From: Pseudidiomarina gelatinasegens | GTDB taxonomy: Bacteria; Pseudomonadota; Gammaproteobacteria; Enterobacterales; Alteromonadaceae | DNA length: 64,000 nucleotides | Assembly: GCF_004025325.1 (NCBI RefSeq) | Contig: NZ_RSFE01000007.1 | Coordinates: 1 to 64,000, forward strand | Direction of reading: 5' to 3' | Shown: in pieces, positions 6,488 through 14,306 of the stretch | Layout: the number at the start of each line of letters is the position of its first letter | Position numbering within the stretch: position 1 is the stretch's first letter | Notes under the pieces: generated by a model | Seen by the model: the letters and a program-made list of their open reading frames with translations, nothing else | Told to the model about the DNA's origin: nothing | Database searches by the model: none | Made by a program: the position numbers and the translations under genes

Positions 6488-7285
6488 TTAATTAATTTGC
6501 CAGTAAAACATACGTGATTCTTTATTCAGTGCGTATACCGTGGTTGCTTGGTTGCAAGCGCGTTCGGCAGCACCATAGCACACGTGCAATGGTAATAAAT
6601 GCTCTTCGCGTGGATGGCAAAATCGCGCATGGGGAGCTTGTTGCCAGTTAATCAGCAACTGTTGGCGTTCTCGCTCTGAAATGTCCGTTGCACAGCAGGT
6701 GTGCTGCAGCCACGCTTGAAACTCGGCATTTTTATTATCGGCATCGCTGGTATCGGGCGCAAAAAACGCGCGCATATTGTGAAATGAGAAACCAGAACCC
6801 AGAATCAATAAGCCGTCGTGGTCAACTGCTTGTAGCGCCTTACCTAGTTTAATGTGCGCTTCAGCGTTCAATGTGTTTTGCAGCGATAATTGAACGCACG
6901 GAATATCGGCGGCTGGATACATAATTTTCAACGGTACAAACAGGCCATGGTCAAACCCACGCTGGGGTTCACCGACGGCTTTCAGGCCTTGGTTGGTTAT
7001 TGCACTCAACACTTTTTCGGCGAGCTCGGGGGCGCCAGGGCTTGGATACTGAATGGTGTAAGACTCAGGCGGGAAACCGTAATAGTCATAAATAAGCTCA
7101 GGTTGCGATCCCGTAGTTACGTGGGGTACGTCGGTTTCCCAGTGCGCGCTGACCACGATAATGGCTGTGGGCTTCGACATGCGGGTAGCAGCTTTGCGCA
7201 GCGCATTGTTCAAATCGTCGTGGCTCCGGTCACCAAGCAACGGCATGGGTCCGCCACCGTGAGCAATATACAAGATTTGTTTCAT
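6488..7285 (-). CDS. DODA/LigB-type extradiol ring-cleavage dioxygenase (YgiD-like)
   Basis: 265 residues of the class III extradiol dioxygenase family. The family signature I-A-H-G-G-G-P-M-P-L-L-G begins at residue 7, with a probable iron-ligand histidine in it; S-A-H-W-E-T and G-F-D-H-G-L-F-V-P-L follow with further conserved histidines. The protein is close in layout to E. coli YgiD, a zinc- or iron-dependent 4,5-DOPA dioxygenase homologue. The natural substrate is unknown. AAGGAG stands 9 bases before the ATG. It is the first gene of the leftward group with ppiC and a glyoxalase-like gene. Confidence 0.85.
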   Translation of the reverse strand: MKQILYIAHGGGPMPLLGDRSHDDLNNALRKAATRMSKPTAIIVVSAHWETDVPHVTTGSQPELIYDYYGFPPESYTIQYPSPGAPELAEKVLSAITNQGLKAVGEPQRGFDHGLFVPLKIMYPAADIPCVQLSLQNTLNAEAHIKLGKALQAVDHDGLLILGSGFSFHNMRAFFAPDTSDADNKNAEFQAWLQHTCCATDISERERQQLLINWQQAPHARFCHPREEHLLPLHVCYGAAERACNQATTVYALNKESRMFYWQIN

Positions 7286-7402
7286 TTATGAATCTCCTTA
7301 TCGACACCCTTGTTGACCGGTAAATTTAGACTACACTTTTTAAATTCTGTTGAAGCAGTAAAACAGGCCATATCGAAGAGATAATACAACAAGGAACTCA
7401 AC

Positions 7403-9340
7403 ATGCGAACTTCATTACTCCTTCAAGCGACTATTGGCAGCCTGCTGCTTGTGGCGTGCGGTAAGCCAGCGCCAGCGCCAGAGCCAACATCGTCAGCTGC
7501 GGAGCCTGTGCAGCAAGCCACGTCAGAAGTGACGGTACCGCAATACAGCGCCCAGACATTTTTCGATACCACCACGCTGTATGGTTCATCCATTAATCAT
7601 GACGGTACCGCAGTACTGGTAACCAGTGACGCATCCGGTATTTATAATGTCTACAGCTACCCGGTTGACGGCAGCGAACCGACTCAGCTTACCAATTCAA
7701 CCACCGACGCCATTCGCGGTATTAGTTGGTTTCCAAAAGATAATCGTCTGTTGTACACGGCAGACCAAGGCGGTAACGAGCTAAATCATGTGTACGTGCG
7801 CCTTGAAGACGGCACCACACAGGATCTAACACCCGGCGAAGAGTTGAAAGCCATGGTTGCCGGATGGCATGAAGACGACACGCATTTCTACGTGATGACC
7901 AACGAGCGGGATAACCGCTATTTCGATTTATACCGTTACAGTGCCGACGATTTTAGTCGCACTATGGTGTTTGAGAACAACACCGGTTTCAACATTGAAT
8001 CGGTCAGCCCCAATGGGCGGTACTTGGCGCTCAGCCGTACCAATAGCAATGCTGACTCCGATCTGTTTTTAGTGGATTTGCAGGCTGACACGGTTGAGCC
8101 TAAATTACTTAACCCAACCGAAGGCGCTATTCAACACAGTGCGTATACCTTCACGGTTGACAGTAACAAGCTCATTTACGGCACCGATGGTCAAGGCGAG
8201 TTCTTTCAAGCCTGGGAATATGACATAGCCAACGATAAACACAGCGAGCGCTATGCTGCAGACTGGGACGTGTCGTTCTTGTACTTCTCAGAGTCAGGTC
8301 GCTATCAGGTGGTTGGTGTCAACGCTGACGCACGCACAGAATTGAGCATTTTGGATCAGAGCACCGGTAAGCAAGTGCAGCTCCCAGAGCACCCACCGGG
8401 TGACTTGCGCGGCGTGAATTTCTCTGATGACGAATCAACTATGGTGTTTTATGTAAATTCCGATGTGTCACCTTCAAACCTCATGGTATGGCAGGTCGGC
8501 AGTGATTCGGTGGCACAGCTTAGCAATACGCTTGCCGAAGGGATGAACCCTGAGCACTTGGTGCAAAGCAGCGTGGAGCGGTTTGAAAGCTTTGATGAGC
8601 TGACCGTACCGGGTTTGCTGTATAAACCGCATCAGGCCAGCGCCGATAATAAGGTGCCTGCAATTATCTTTATTCACGGTGGCCCGGGTGGGCAAACGCG
8701 TCAGGGTTACAGCGCGATGGTTCAGCACTTGGTGAACCATGGTTACGCTATGTTTGGTGTGAATAACCGCGGCTCGTCAGGGTACGGCAAAACCTTCTTC
8801 CATTTAGACGATAAACGCCATGGCGAAGATGATTTGCAAGACATTGTCTACGGCAAAAAGTACCTGCAAACGTTGGATTGGGTTGACCCTGATCGCATCG
8901 CAGTGATGGGCGGCAGCTATGGTGGCTATTTAACCATGGCGGCGTTGGCATTTACCGATGAATTCGATGCCGGTATTAATATCTTTGGTGTCACCAACTG
9001 GGTGCGCACACTGGAAAGCATTCCACCATGGTGGGAAAGCTTCCGTCAGTCGTTGTACGACGAATTGGGTGATCCTGCGGTTGATGGTGAGCGCTTACGC
9101 GCAATTTCGCCACTGTTCCACGCTGACCGTATCAAAGCCCCTGTGTTAGTCGTGCAAGGTGCCAATGACCCGCGTGTACTTCAGGTTGAAAGTGACGAAA
9201 TGGTTGAAGCCATTCGCGCCAATAACGTGCCAGTCGAATATGTGTTATTTGATGACGAAGGCCACGGTTTTGCCGTTAAAGAAAACCGCATTGAAGCGCA
9301 AGAAGCTTATTTGAAGTTCTTAGAAACTTACCTTCAATAG
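7403..9340 (+). CDS. S9 family prolyl oligopeptidase-like lipoprotein
   Basis: 645 residues with a lipoprotein signal ending L-L-V-A-C, acyl cysteine near residue 19. A Pro/Ala-rich linker follows, then a beta-propeller (about 45-390) and a C-terminal alpha/beta hydrolase domain (about 395-645). The catalytic triad is complete: Ser505 in G-G-S-Y-G-G, Asp589 in A-N-D-P-R and His621 in E-G-H-G-F. The oxyanion loop F-I-H-G-G-P-G-G is also present. It should cleave short peptides, acting as a dipeptidyl or acylaminoacyl peptidase, at the periplasmic face of a membrane. Together with the DUF885 protein it suggests growth on peptides. A perfect palindrome follows the gene. Confidence 0.92.
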   Translation: MRTSLLLQATIGSLLLVACGKPAPAPEPTSSAAEPVQQATSEVTVPQYSAQTFFDTTTLYGSSINHDGTAVLVTSDASGIYNVYSYPVDGSEPTQLTNSTTDAIRGISWFPKDNRLLYTADQGGNELNHVYVRLEDGTTQDLTPGEELKAMVAGWHEDDTHFYVMTNERDNRYFDLYRYSADDFSRTMVFENNTGFNIESVSPNGRYLALSRTNSNADSDLFLVDLQADTVEPKLLNPTEGAIQHSAYTFTVDSNKLIYGTDGQGEFFQAWEYDIANDKHSERYAADWDVSFLYFSESGRYQVVGVNADARTELSILDQSTGKQVQLPEHPPGDLRGVNFSDDESTMVFYVNSDVSPSNLMVWQVGSDSVAQLSNTLAEGMNPEHLVQSSVERFESFDELTVPGLLYKPHQASADNKVPAIIFIHGGPGGQTRQGYSAMVQHLVNHGYAMFGVNNRGSSGYGKTFFHLDDKRHGEDDLQDIVYGKKYLQTLDWVDPDRIAVMGGSYGGYLTMAALAFTDEFDAGINIFGVTNWVRTLESIPPWWESFRQSLYDELGDPAVDGERLRAISPLFHADRIKAPVLVVQGANDPRVLQVESDEMVEAIRANNVPVEYVLFDDEGHGFAVKENRIEAQEAYLKFLETYLQ

Positions 9341-9363
9341 TTTGGCGCAGATGTTTAACAAAT

Positions 9364-9397
9364 GAAGGGGGTGCAGTCCCGGGACTGCACCCCCTTC
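9364..9397. terminator. Perfect 34-bp palindrome, probable terminator
   Basis: Arms 9364-9380 and 9381-9397 are exact reverse complements with no spacer; each contains GGGGGTGCAGTCCC or its complement. Only a weak T-run (TTCTTATT) follows. It separates two tandem genes 24 bases after the S9 stop codon. The likely role is termination or transcript protection; a protein-binding site is possible. Confidence 0.65.
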
Positions 9398-9467
9398 TTA
9401 TTCCATCAAAATGTCATAATGTTGTGATATTCTAGCCCGCACTTAAAAATAGCCCGGTACGAATATC

Positions 9468-10685
9468 ATGATGCGGTTTTTGGCAGTGACAACTTTCTTT
9501 CTTCTCAGCTTTCAAGCTCAAGCCGAGCAAACTGTTGTATTAATCTCAATTGATGGTTTTCGCCATGACTATATTGAGTTGCATGGTGCGCCCAATATCG
9601 AACGTATTGCGAGTCAAGGCGTGCGTAGCGAAGGCCTGATACCCGTGTATCCGTCGAAAACCTTCCCAAACCATTTATCGATTGTGACCGGCCAATATCC
9701 TGTTAATCATGGCATTGTCGACAATAACTTCTACGACACCGAGCGCAAGCAGCGCTATAAAATGGGCGACGGTGTTAAAGACAGCACATGGCTAACCACC
9801 TTACCTATTTGGAATTTAGCTGAGTTTCAAGGCGTAAAAGCGGCAACATTTTTCTGGCCTGAGTCAGAGGCTCGAATCAACGGGCGCACGCCAAGTTACT
9901 ACTTCAATTACAGCACGCCAGCGCCAAATCAGCAGCGCATTGACCAAATGGTTCAGTGGTTAAAACTGCCTGAACCCGTTCGGCCGCGCCTAGTTACCGG
10001 ATACTTCTCAATTGTCGATACCATGGGGCATCGATTTGGCCCAGACTCCCATCAGGTTGAGAAGGCCGTAAAGCATGTCGACAAGCTAATCGGCGAGTTT
10101 TGGCAGCGCATTCAAAACGAAGTTGATGTGCCGGTAAACCTTATTTTGGTTTCTGATCATGGCATGGTGGACATCAAAGCGGATGCGATGATTGATGTTT
10201 CAACATTCCCGATAGACGAGTCGCTATTTGAAACTGTGAACGCACAAACACGCTTCATGATTTACGCAAATGAAGAAACAACGCAGCAACAAATTGATGA
10301 CTTGAGAAGCCAGCTCGGGGCAATGGCTGACGGCCGTTACTTCATCGAAACCGAAACCAGTTTGACGCAACTTGGTGTGACAGATGGGCCGCGAACGGCA
10401 GCAATTATTTTAGGTACGCAGGCTCCAGCGTCGTTTACTTCACGCGCAGTTGAACAACGTCGTGACGGTGGCGCTCATGGTTTTCATTCAAGTCGTGACA
10501 TGGACGGCTTGTTCATCGCCGCAGGGCCAGCAATTAAGCACCAGGCTAATATCAGCCGCTTCAGTAACATCCATATCTATCCGTTTATGGCAGAGTTGCT
10601 TGGGCTTAAGCTGATGACGCCTATTGATGGTGACGGTGAGGTTCTCGCACCGCTAATCAGTTCCCAGTTCACGCATAAAAATTAA
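9468..10685 (+). CDS. Nucleotide pyrophosphatase/phosphodiesterase (alkaline phosphatase superfamily)
   Basis: 405 residues with a signal peptide (MMRFLAVTTFFLLSFQAQA). The NPP fold shows the metal ligand Asp29 in I-S-I-D-G-F-R, the nucleophile Thr65 in Y-P-S-K-T-F-P-N-H, and N-H-G-I-V-D-N-N-F-Y-D just after. Later metal ligands are in D-T-M-G-H-R-F-G-P and S-D-H-G-M, with a final G-A-H-G-F-H. The enzyme should hydrolyse phosphodiester or pyrophosphate bonds of nucleotides in the periplasm. Two ATGs stand in tandem and the ribosome binding site is weak, so the start may be one codon later. The last 33 bases overlap the convergent GNAT-fusion gene. Confidence 0.9.
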   Translation: MMRFLAVTTFFLLSFQAQAEQTVVLISIDGFRHDYIELHGAPNIERIASQGVRSEGLIPVYPSKTFPNHLSIVTGQYPVNHGIVDNNFYDTERKQRYKMGDGVKDSTWLTTLPIWNLAEFQGVKAATFFWPESEARINGRTPSYYFNYSTPAPNQQRIDQMVQWLKLPEPVRPRLVTGYFSIVDTMGHRFGPDSHQVEKAVKHVDKLIGEFWQRIQNEVDVPVNLILVSDHGMVDIKADAMIDVSTFPIDESLFETVNAQTRFMIYANEETTQQQIDDLRSQLGAMADGRYFIETETSLTQLGVTDGPRTAAIILGTQAPASFTSRAVEQRRDGGAHGFHSSRDMDGLFIAAGPAIKHQANISRFSNIHIYPFMAELLGLKLMTPIDGDGEVLAPLISSQFTHKN

Positions 10686-11447
10686 GTCGCGCTGTGGGTC
10701 GGTGCCAAGTGGGAACACATGCGACCCTACTTCGCGAAAGCCAATTTTTCTGTAAAACGCGATAGCCCGTGGGTTATGTTCCCAAACGCCCAGCCAAACC
10801 ACATCGTTGCCGCGCTTGGCAAATACATCCAAGGCGGCCGCCATCAAGTCTTGGGCGATGCCTTTGCCATGCCAATCACGGTCAACATACAGGCGCTGAA
10901 GCTCTCCGGCGGATTTCGCCGGCACACAGTCCGGTGTGTTCGCCCAGCGTAACTGAACGAAACCAATTAAATGCCCTTCGTGTGTGGCCAGTAAAGTAAG
11001 GCGGTTAGGGTCATTAATCTCATTACGTTGCAGAGCTTCACTGTAGGTTGCGTCACAATGCTGGCGCATGTTTTCTTCTGAATTGTCGGCTGCAAAGGTA
11101 TCTATAAAGGTTTGCTTGGCCAGCACGGATAAATTCAAAGCGTCATCTTCTGTCGCAGTGCGGATGTGTGCAACAGAGCTGCGGCGTCGATCTTGGCCTT
11201 CTGCCGAGCGGGTAAAATTAGGATTTTTGCTCTCTTCGTGTTCCATAAGTAACAAGGTCAAATATATCTTGGTTGGTAGTGACAAGATGACGCCAAAAGC
11301 GCTAAGAGCGGCACCTAAAATAAAGCCTTGATGGCCAATATTGTCGCTGGCAAAGGTTATCGCAAGTACAATATGCCCGCACACCAACAAAGTGATCCCT
11401 AAAATCATTGCGGAGCGTAGTAGTTTTACTTGGGTGGCTTCATTCAT
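10653..11447 (-). CDS. Two-TM membrane protein fused to a GNAT acetyltransferase
   Basis: 264 residues. Residues 1-70 hold two hydrophobic segments (about 11-32 and 40-66), like a free-standing small membrane protein. A short charged linker (about 68-93) leads into a GNAT domain (94-264) that starts H-I-R-T-A-T-E-D-D-A and contains the acetyl-CoA loop region R-D-W-H-G-K-G-I-A-Q-D-L-M and the closing N-P-R-A-I-A-F-Y-R-K-I-G-F. The cytoplasmic GNAT domain would be membrane-tethered. The fusion could be genuine or come from lost stop and start signals between two genes. It overlaps the phosphodiesterase gene tail-to-tail by 33 bases. The substrate is unknown. Confidence 0.75.
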   Translation of the reverse strand: MNEATQVKLLRSAMILGITLLVCGHIVLAITFASDNIGHQGFILGAALSAFGVILSLPTKIYLTLLLMEHEESKNPNFTRSAEGQDRRRSSVAHIRTATEDDALNLSVLAKQTFIDTFAADNSEENMRQHCDATYSEALQRNEINDPNRLTLLATHEGHLIGFVQLRWANTPDCVPAKSAGELQRLYVDRDWHGKGIAQDLMAAALDVFAKRGNDVVWLGVWEHNPRAIAFYRKIGFREVGSHVFPLGTDPQRDLIFMRELGTD

Positions 11448-11604
11448 TCAGCGTGCTTTCCTGTATACGCGCAGTACAAATTGGAATGTCATCATGACTT
11501 TATGTAATCACGCTTTTAGACTTTAGGCTAGTGCCTGACCAAAGCTAATTCCAATTACTAAAAAACCAAGCTAGGATGTAAAAAAATTAAGGCGATTTCT
11601 AACC

Positions 11605-12660
11605 ATGAAGTATTGGCGAAAGTACCACCCCGACATTGATGCAGCAGACCCGCGTTACAACCAAGTTTCGCTTATTTATAGCGTGCTGCTTATCATGGTG
11701 GCTTACTTTGGGATCATAGGGGTGCTGAATATCACCTTGTTCGATGCTGCGGATATCGCTTTTTACGACTTCATCGGCTTTACTCTCGGCGTCTCTATCT
11801 ATCTTTTCGTAAGCCGTGGCGGTAACTTTCAGGTGGCCAGTTGGGCCGTTATGGCCACCTTAATCATTATTCTTTTTGCGTTTGTGCACCTTGCGGAAGG
11901 CCGCAACTATTCATTGTTATGGGCAACCATGCTGCCACCCATTGCGTTTTTCTTATTGGGCCGAAGCGGTGGTAGCTGGATTAGCGGTTTGGTTTTTCTT
12001 TATTTCAGCTGGTATTTGTATCAACTGTTAAGCCAAGGGGTTACAGCAAACCTCTCACTAGGCGCCTTATTTAACTTTGTTGAAGTGGCCACGGCACAAA
12101 TCTTTCTATTTCGTTTTTATGAGCGCTCTCGCCAAGAAGCCTATGAACAGCTGCAAAAAACTTCAATTACAGACCCATTAACGGGCGTGTTTAACCGTCT
12201 GTATTTAGACAATTCCTTGAAGAAAGTGCTGTCGTTGGCTAGCCGCAACAAGCAGCCCGTTTCGGTATTGTTGATTGATGTGGATCATTTCAAGCGCATT
12301 AATGATGAACACGGGCACTTAGTTGGTGACGTGGTTTTGGTTGCGCTGTGCAAAATATTAAAAGAGGCAACCCGCGAATACGATTCGGTTGGGCGTTGGG
12401 GCGGGGAAGAGTTTCTAGTTATTTGCCCAAATACTAGCGAGGCGCAAGCCAAAGCACTCGGCGAACGTATTATTGAACAGGTGCGCGAAAAGGCCGTTAA
12501 TGGCGGTATTCACGTTACGGTAAGTATTGGTGCGGCAACGTTTAATCAAGTTGATGAAAAATCGATTGAGCGCTTGTTACAGGTTGCGGATAACAACATG
12601 TACAAAGCTAAAGCGGCAGGCCGCAACCAGGTGGTTAGCACCGCATCAGTGACCAGCTAG
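11605..12660 (+). CDS. Membrane diguanylate cyclase (GGDEF)
   Basis: 351 residues. The N-terminal half (about 25-180) has six hydrophobic segments forming a membrane sensor with no recognised ligand. The GGDEF domain begins at D-P-L-T-G-V-F-N-R near 190. The active site G-G-E-E-F is at 266-270, and an inhibitory I-site R-E-Y-D is at 257-260, five residues before it. The enzyme should therefore be active and feedback-inhibited by c-di-GMP. Upstream spacing from AAGG to the ATG is long, so translation may be weak. It ends tail-to-tail with the leftward unknown-membrane-protein gene across a hairpin. Confidence 0.92.
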   Translation: MKYWRKYHPDIDAADPRYNQVSLIYSVLLIMVAYFGIIGVLNITLFDAADIAFYDFIGFTLGVSIYLFVSRGGNFQVASWAVMATLIIILFAFVHLAEGRNYSLLWATMLPPIAFFLLGRSGGSWISGLVFLYFSWYLYQLLSQGVTANLSLGALFNFVEVATAQIFLFRFYERSRQEAYEQLQKTSITDPLTGVFNRLYLDNSLKKVLSLASRNKQPVSVLLIDVDHFKRINDEHGHLVGDVVLVALCKILKEATREYDSVGRWGGEEFLVICPNTSEAQAKALGERIIEQVREKAVNGGIHVTVSIGAATFNQVDEKSIERLLQVADNNMYKAKAAGRNQVVSTASVTS

Positions 12661-12670
12661 TCTGGTCACT
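12648..12670. terminator. Hairpin spanning the stop codons of two convergent genes
   Basis: AGTGACCAG (12648-12656) pairs with CTGGTCACT (12662-12670) around a 5-base loop. The stop codon of the diguanylate cyclase is in the loop and the stop of the leftward gene touches the other arm. There is no strong T-run, so termination efficiency is uncertain. Confidence 0.45.
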
Positions 12671-13617
12671 TATTCAATGTTCACACGAATAATGAACTTG
12701 AGAAATGAAAATGCCGCCACCAAAAACAACCACAAAAAGATCAAGCTTTCGTCATGTGCAAGCTTGGTCCAAATGCTGTTTTTTAGCATGATATCTTCTG
12801 ACTTGTAGCGCTGTATCACCCCCACATCGCCTTTGCCGTTGTAGGTAATGTTAATTCCCGGGTTTTCATCGATGTAAATAAACCCAGAGCTTTGCACCGA
12901 AGGCTCTTTAATAAAAAACTTATCACCCAATTCTAACGGGTACGGATCCGTCTGATAATACTGCCGTGAAAGCGCGCCCTTATCGGAAATAGTAACAGAA
13001 CCACTGTGAAGTATGGGCTCACGCACTGAAGCTTCTTTTACTTCACCACCAACAGTCATAATACCGTCAATGGGTAAGGTATAGCTTTGTGTATGTGAAG
13101 CTGTTAGTTCAAAGGCTTCGCAGTCGCTAAGTTCAATGCGTTCGTTGCTGTCGGTAAGCAGATAGCCAACGGGCGCTAATGAGTCTGAGCTCAGCGTAAT
13201 CCAAAGAGGCCCCGAGCCAACACGTTCTATGTACATTGATGTGTCACGCGCAATGCGTAGCTCACCACTCATGTTGGAGGTCTCGCTTCCACACTCGGCA
13301 TAACGTTTTGCAGACTCTAAGCGCCATGGCACAAAGGCACTGTCTTGGTATGAGTCGATGGTGACAATTTCGGAGCGGGCAGTCACGTTATAAAGCGTGT
13401 CAGGAGTCGCTAAAAATCGTGCTGAAATGAATAAAATATAGAGCAACAGTAGCCAAAATAGCCCAACCAGCACATGAATGAATAACTTAAATCGGCTCAG
13501 CGAAATACGGTCGCGAAACTCAGTCGCGGTATAGGGCAAATCCTCATTGGTTAAGAAAATACCCAGCAGGGCCTTGGCGCACTTTTGGAAGAAGCGTTTA
13601 ATTTTGGATAATGCCAT
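12670..13617 (-). CDS. Unknown two-TM protein, third gene of the DSFWS-repeat protease unit
   Basis: 315 residues with no family I recognise. A basic N-terminus (1-40) precedes a membrane segment at about 44-68. A large extracytoplasmic region of about 220 residues follows, rich in beta-strand-like Ser/Thr/Tyr stretches and with two cysteines (C-G near 109 and D-C-E near 153). A second membrane segment at about 292-310 ends in R-V-N-I-E. The topology suggests both ends in the cytoplasm and the bulk in the periplasm. Its ATG shares one base with the stop of the preceding gene (TAATG), so translation is coupled. The context suggests it anchors or receives the exported partners; this is inference. 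Confidence 0.6.
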   Translation of the reverse strand: MALSKIKRFFQKCAKALLGIFLTNEDLPYTATEFRDRISLSRFKLFIHVLVGLFWLLLLYILFISARFLATPDTLYNVTARSEIVTIDSYQDSAFVPWRLESAKRYAECGSETSNMSGELRIARDTSMYIERVGSGPLWITLSSDSLAPVGYLLTDSNERIELSDCEAFELTASHTQSYTLPIDGIMTVGGEVKEASVREPILHSGSVTISDKGALSRQYYQTDPYPLELGDKFFIKEPSVQSSGFIYIDENPGINITYNGKGDVGVIQRYKSEDIMLKNSIWTKLAHDESLIFLWLFLVAAFSFLKFIIRVNIE

Positions 13618-14306
13618 TAGTAAAACTCGATAAGTTCATCAGGAATGGCGCGCAGGTTGCGGCGTTTAATAATAACGCGCCGGAGTTCTTCGGCCATAAC
13701 ATCAGTGATTAAACATTCTTTGTCATACGAAACACGGTAGTTGCTGCGTAGGTCTTGGCACTTAACTGCTGCGCCGGGCTGCTTGTCACTTTTAAGTAAC
13801 GGCGTCGCAATGTCGCGTCGTGCGTTACTGCGCACAAAAATAGAAATGGCATTTAGTGAATTGGGCTTTCCCCATGCGCTGATCAAATAGTTGCCGTTTA
13901 GCTGTGCGCAATCCGGTTGTGCGGAGGTTAATAAACCGAGCTCACCAGCCGAGAAATCATTTAACTCACTGGTGTACTTAGTGGGGAACTCAATTGGCAC
14001 AACCCCTTCAACGTGCTCGGTAAAGGTATACTGATATTGGGATTTGTAGCGGCCGTCGGCACTACTCACAAACACACAAACCGAACCCAAGTAGGCGCGC
14101 GGGAAATAGATATGCGGTGTTATTTCGAAATTTACGTCCGTGAACTGTAGCCCTTTTAAGAACTGCCCCGATACCTTCACCGTGTCGCTGTATGACTCGC
14201 TGAATTCGCTGACTTGATTGGCGTTGGCAGTATTGTTGACAACGCTACCAAGTAAATGGGCTGAAAATGCCAGCCATAGACCCATGGTGAAAACGTGTTT
14301 AGTCAT
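13617..14306 (-). CDS. Unknown exported four-cysteine protein, second gene of the DSFWS-repeat protease unit
   Basis: 229 residues from the ATG at 14306; an upstream-extended frame exists but would overlap the preceding gene by over 150 bases. A signal peptide is likely (MTKHVFTMGLWLAFSAHLLG, then Ala/Asn-rich to about residue 30). The mature part has four cysteines (77, 133, 183, 198), enough for two disulphides, and a basic C-terminal helix around 205-219. I recognise no domain. The start overlaps the stop of the protease gene by 8 bases and its stop overlaps the next start, which argues for co-translation and a shared complex. Possible roles include inhibitor, substrate or scaffold of the protease; none is shown by sequence. 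Confidence 0.6.
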   Translation of the reverse strand: MTKHVFTMGLWLAFSAHLLGSVVNNTANANQVSEFSESYSDTVKVSGQFLKGLQFTDVNFEITPHIYFPRAYLGSVCVFVSSADGRYKSQYQYTFTEHVEGVVPIEFPTKYTSELNDFSAGELGLLTSAQPDCAQLNGNYLISAWGKPNSLNAISIFVRSNARRDIATPLLKSDKQPGAAVKCQDLRSNYRVSYDKECLITDVMAEELRRVIIKRRNLRAIPDELIEFY

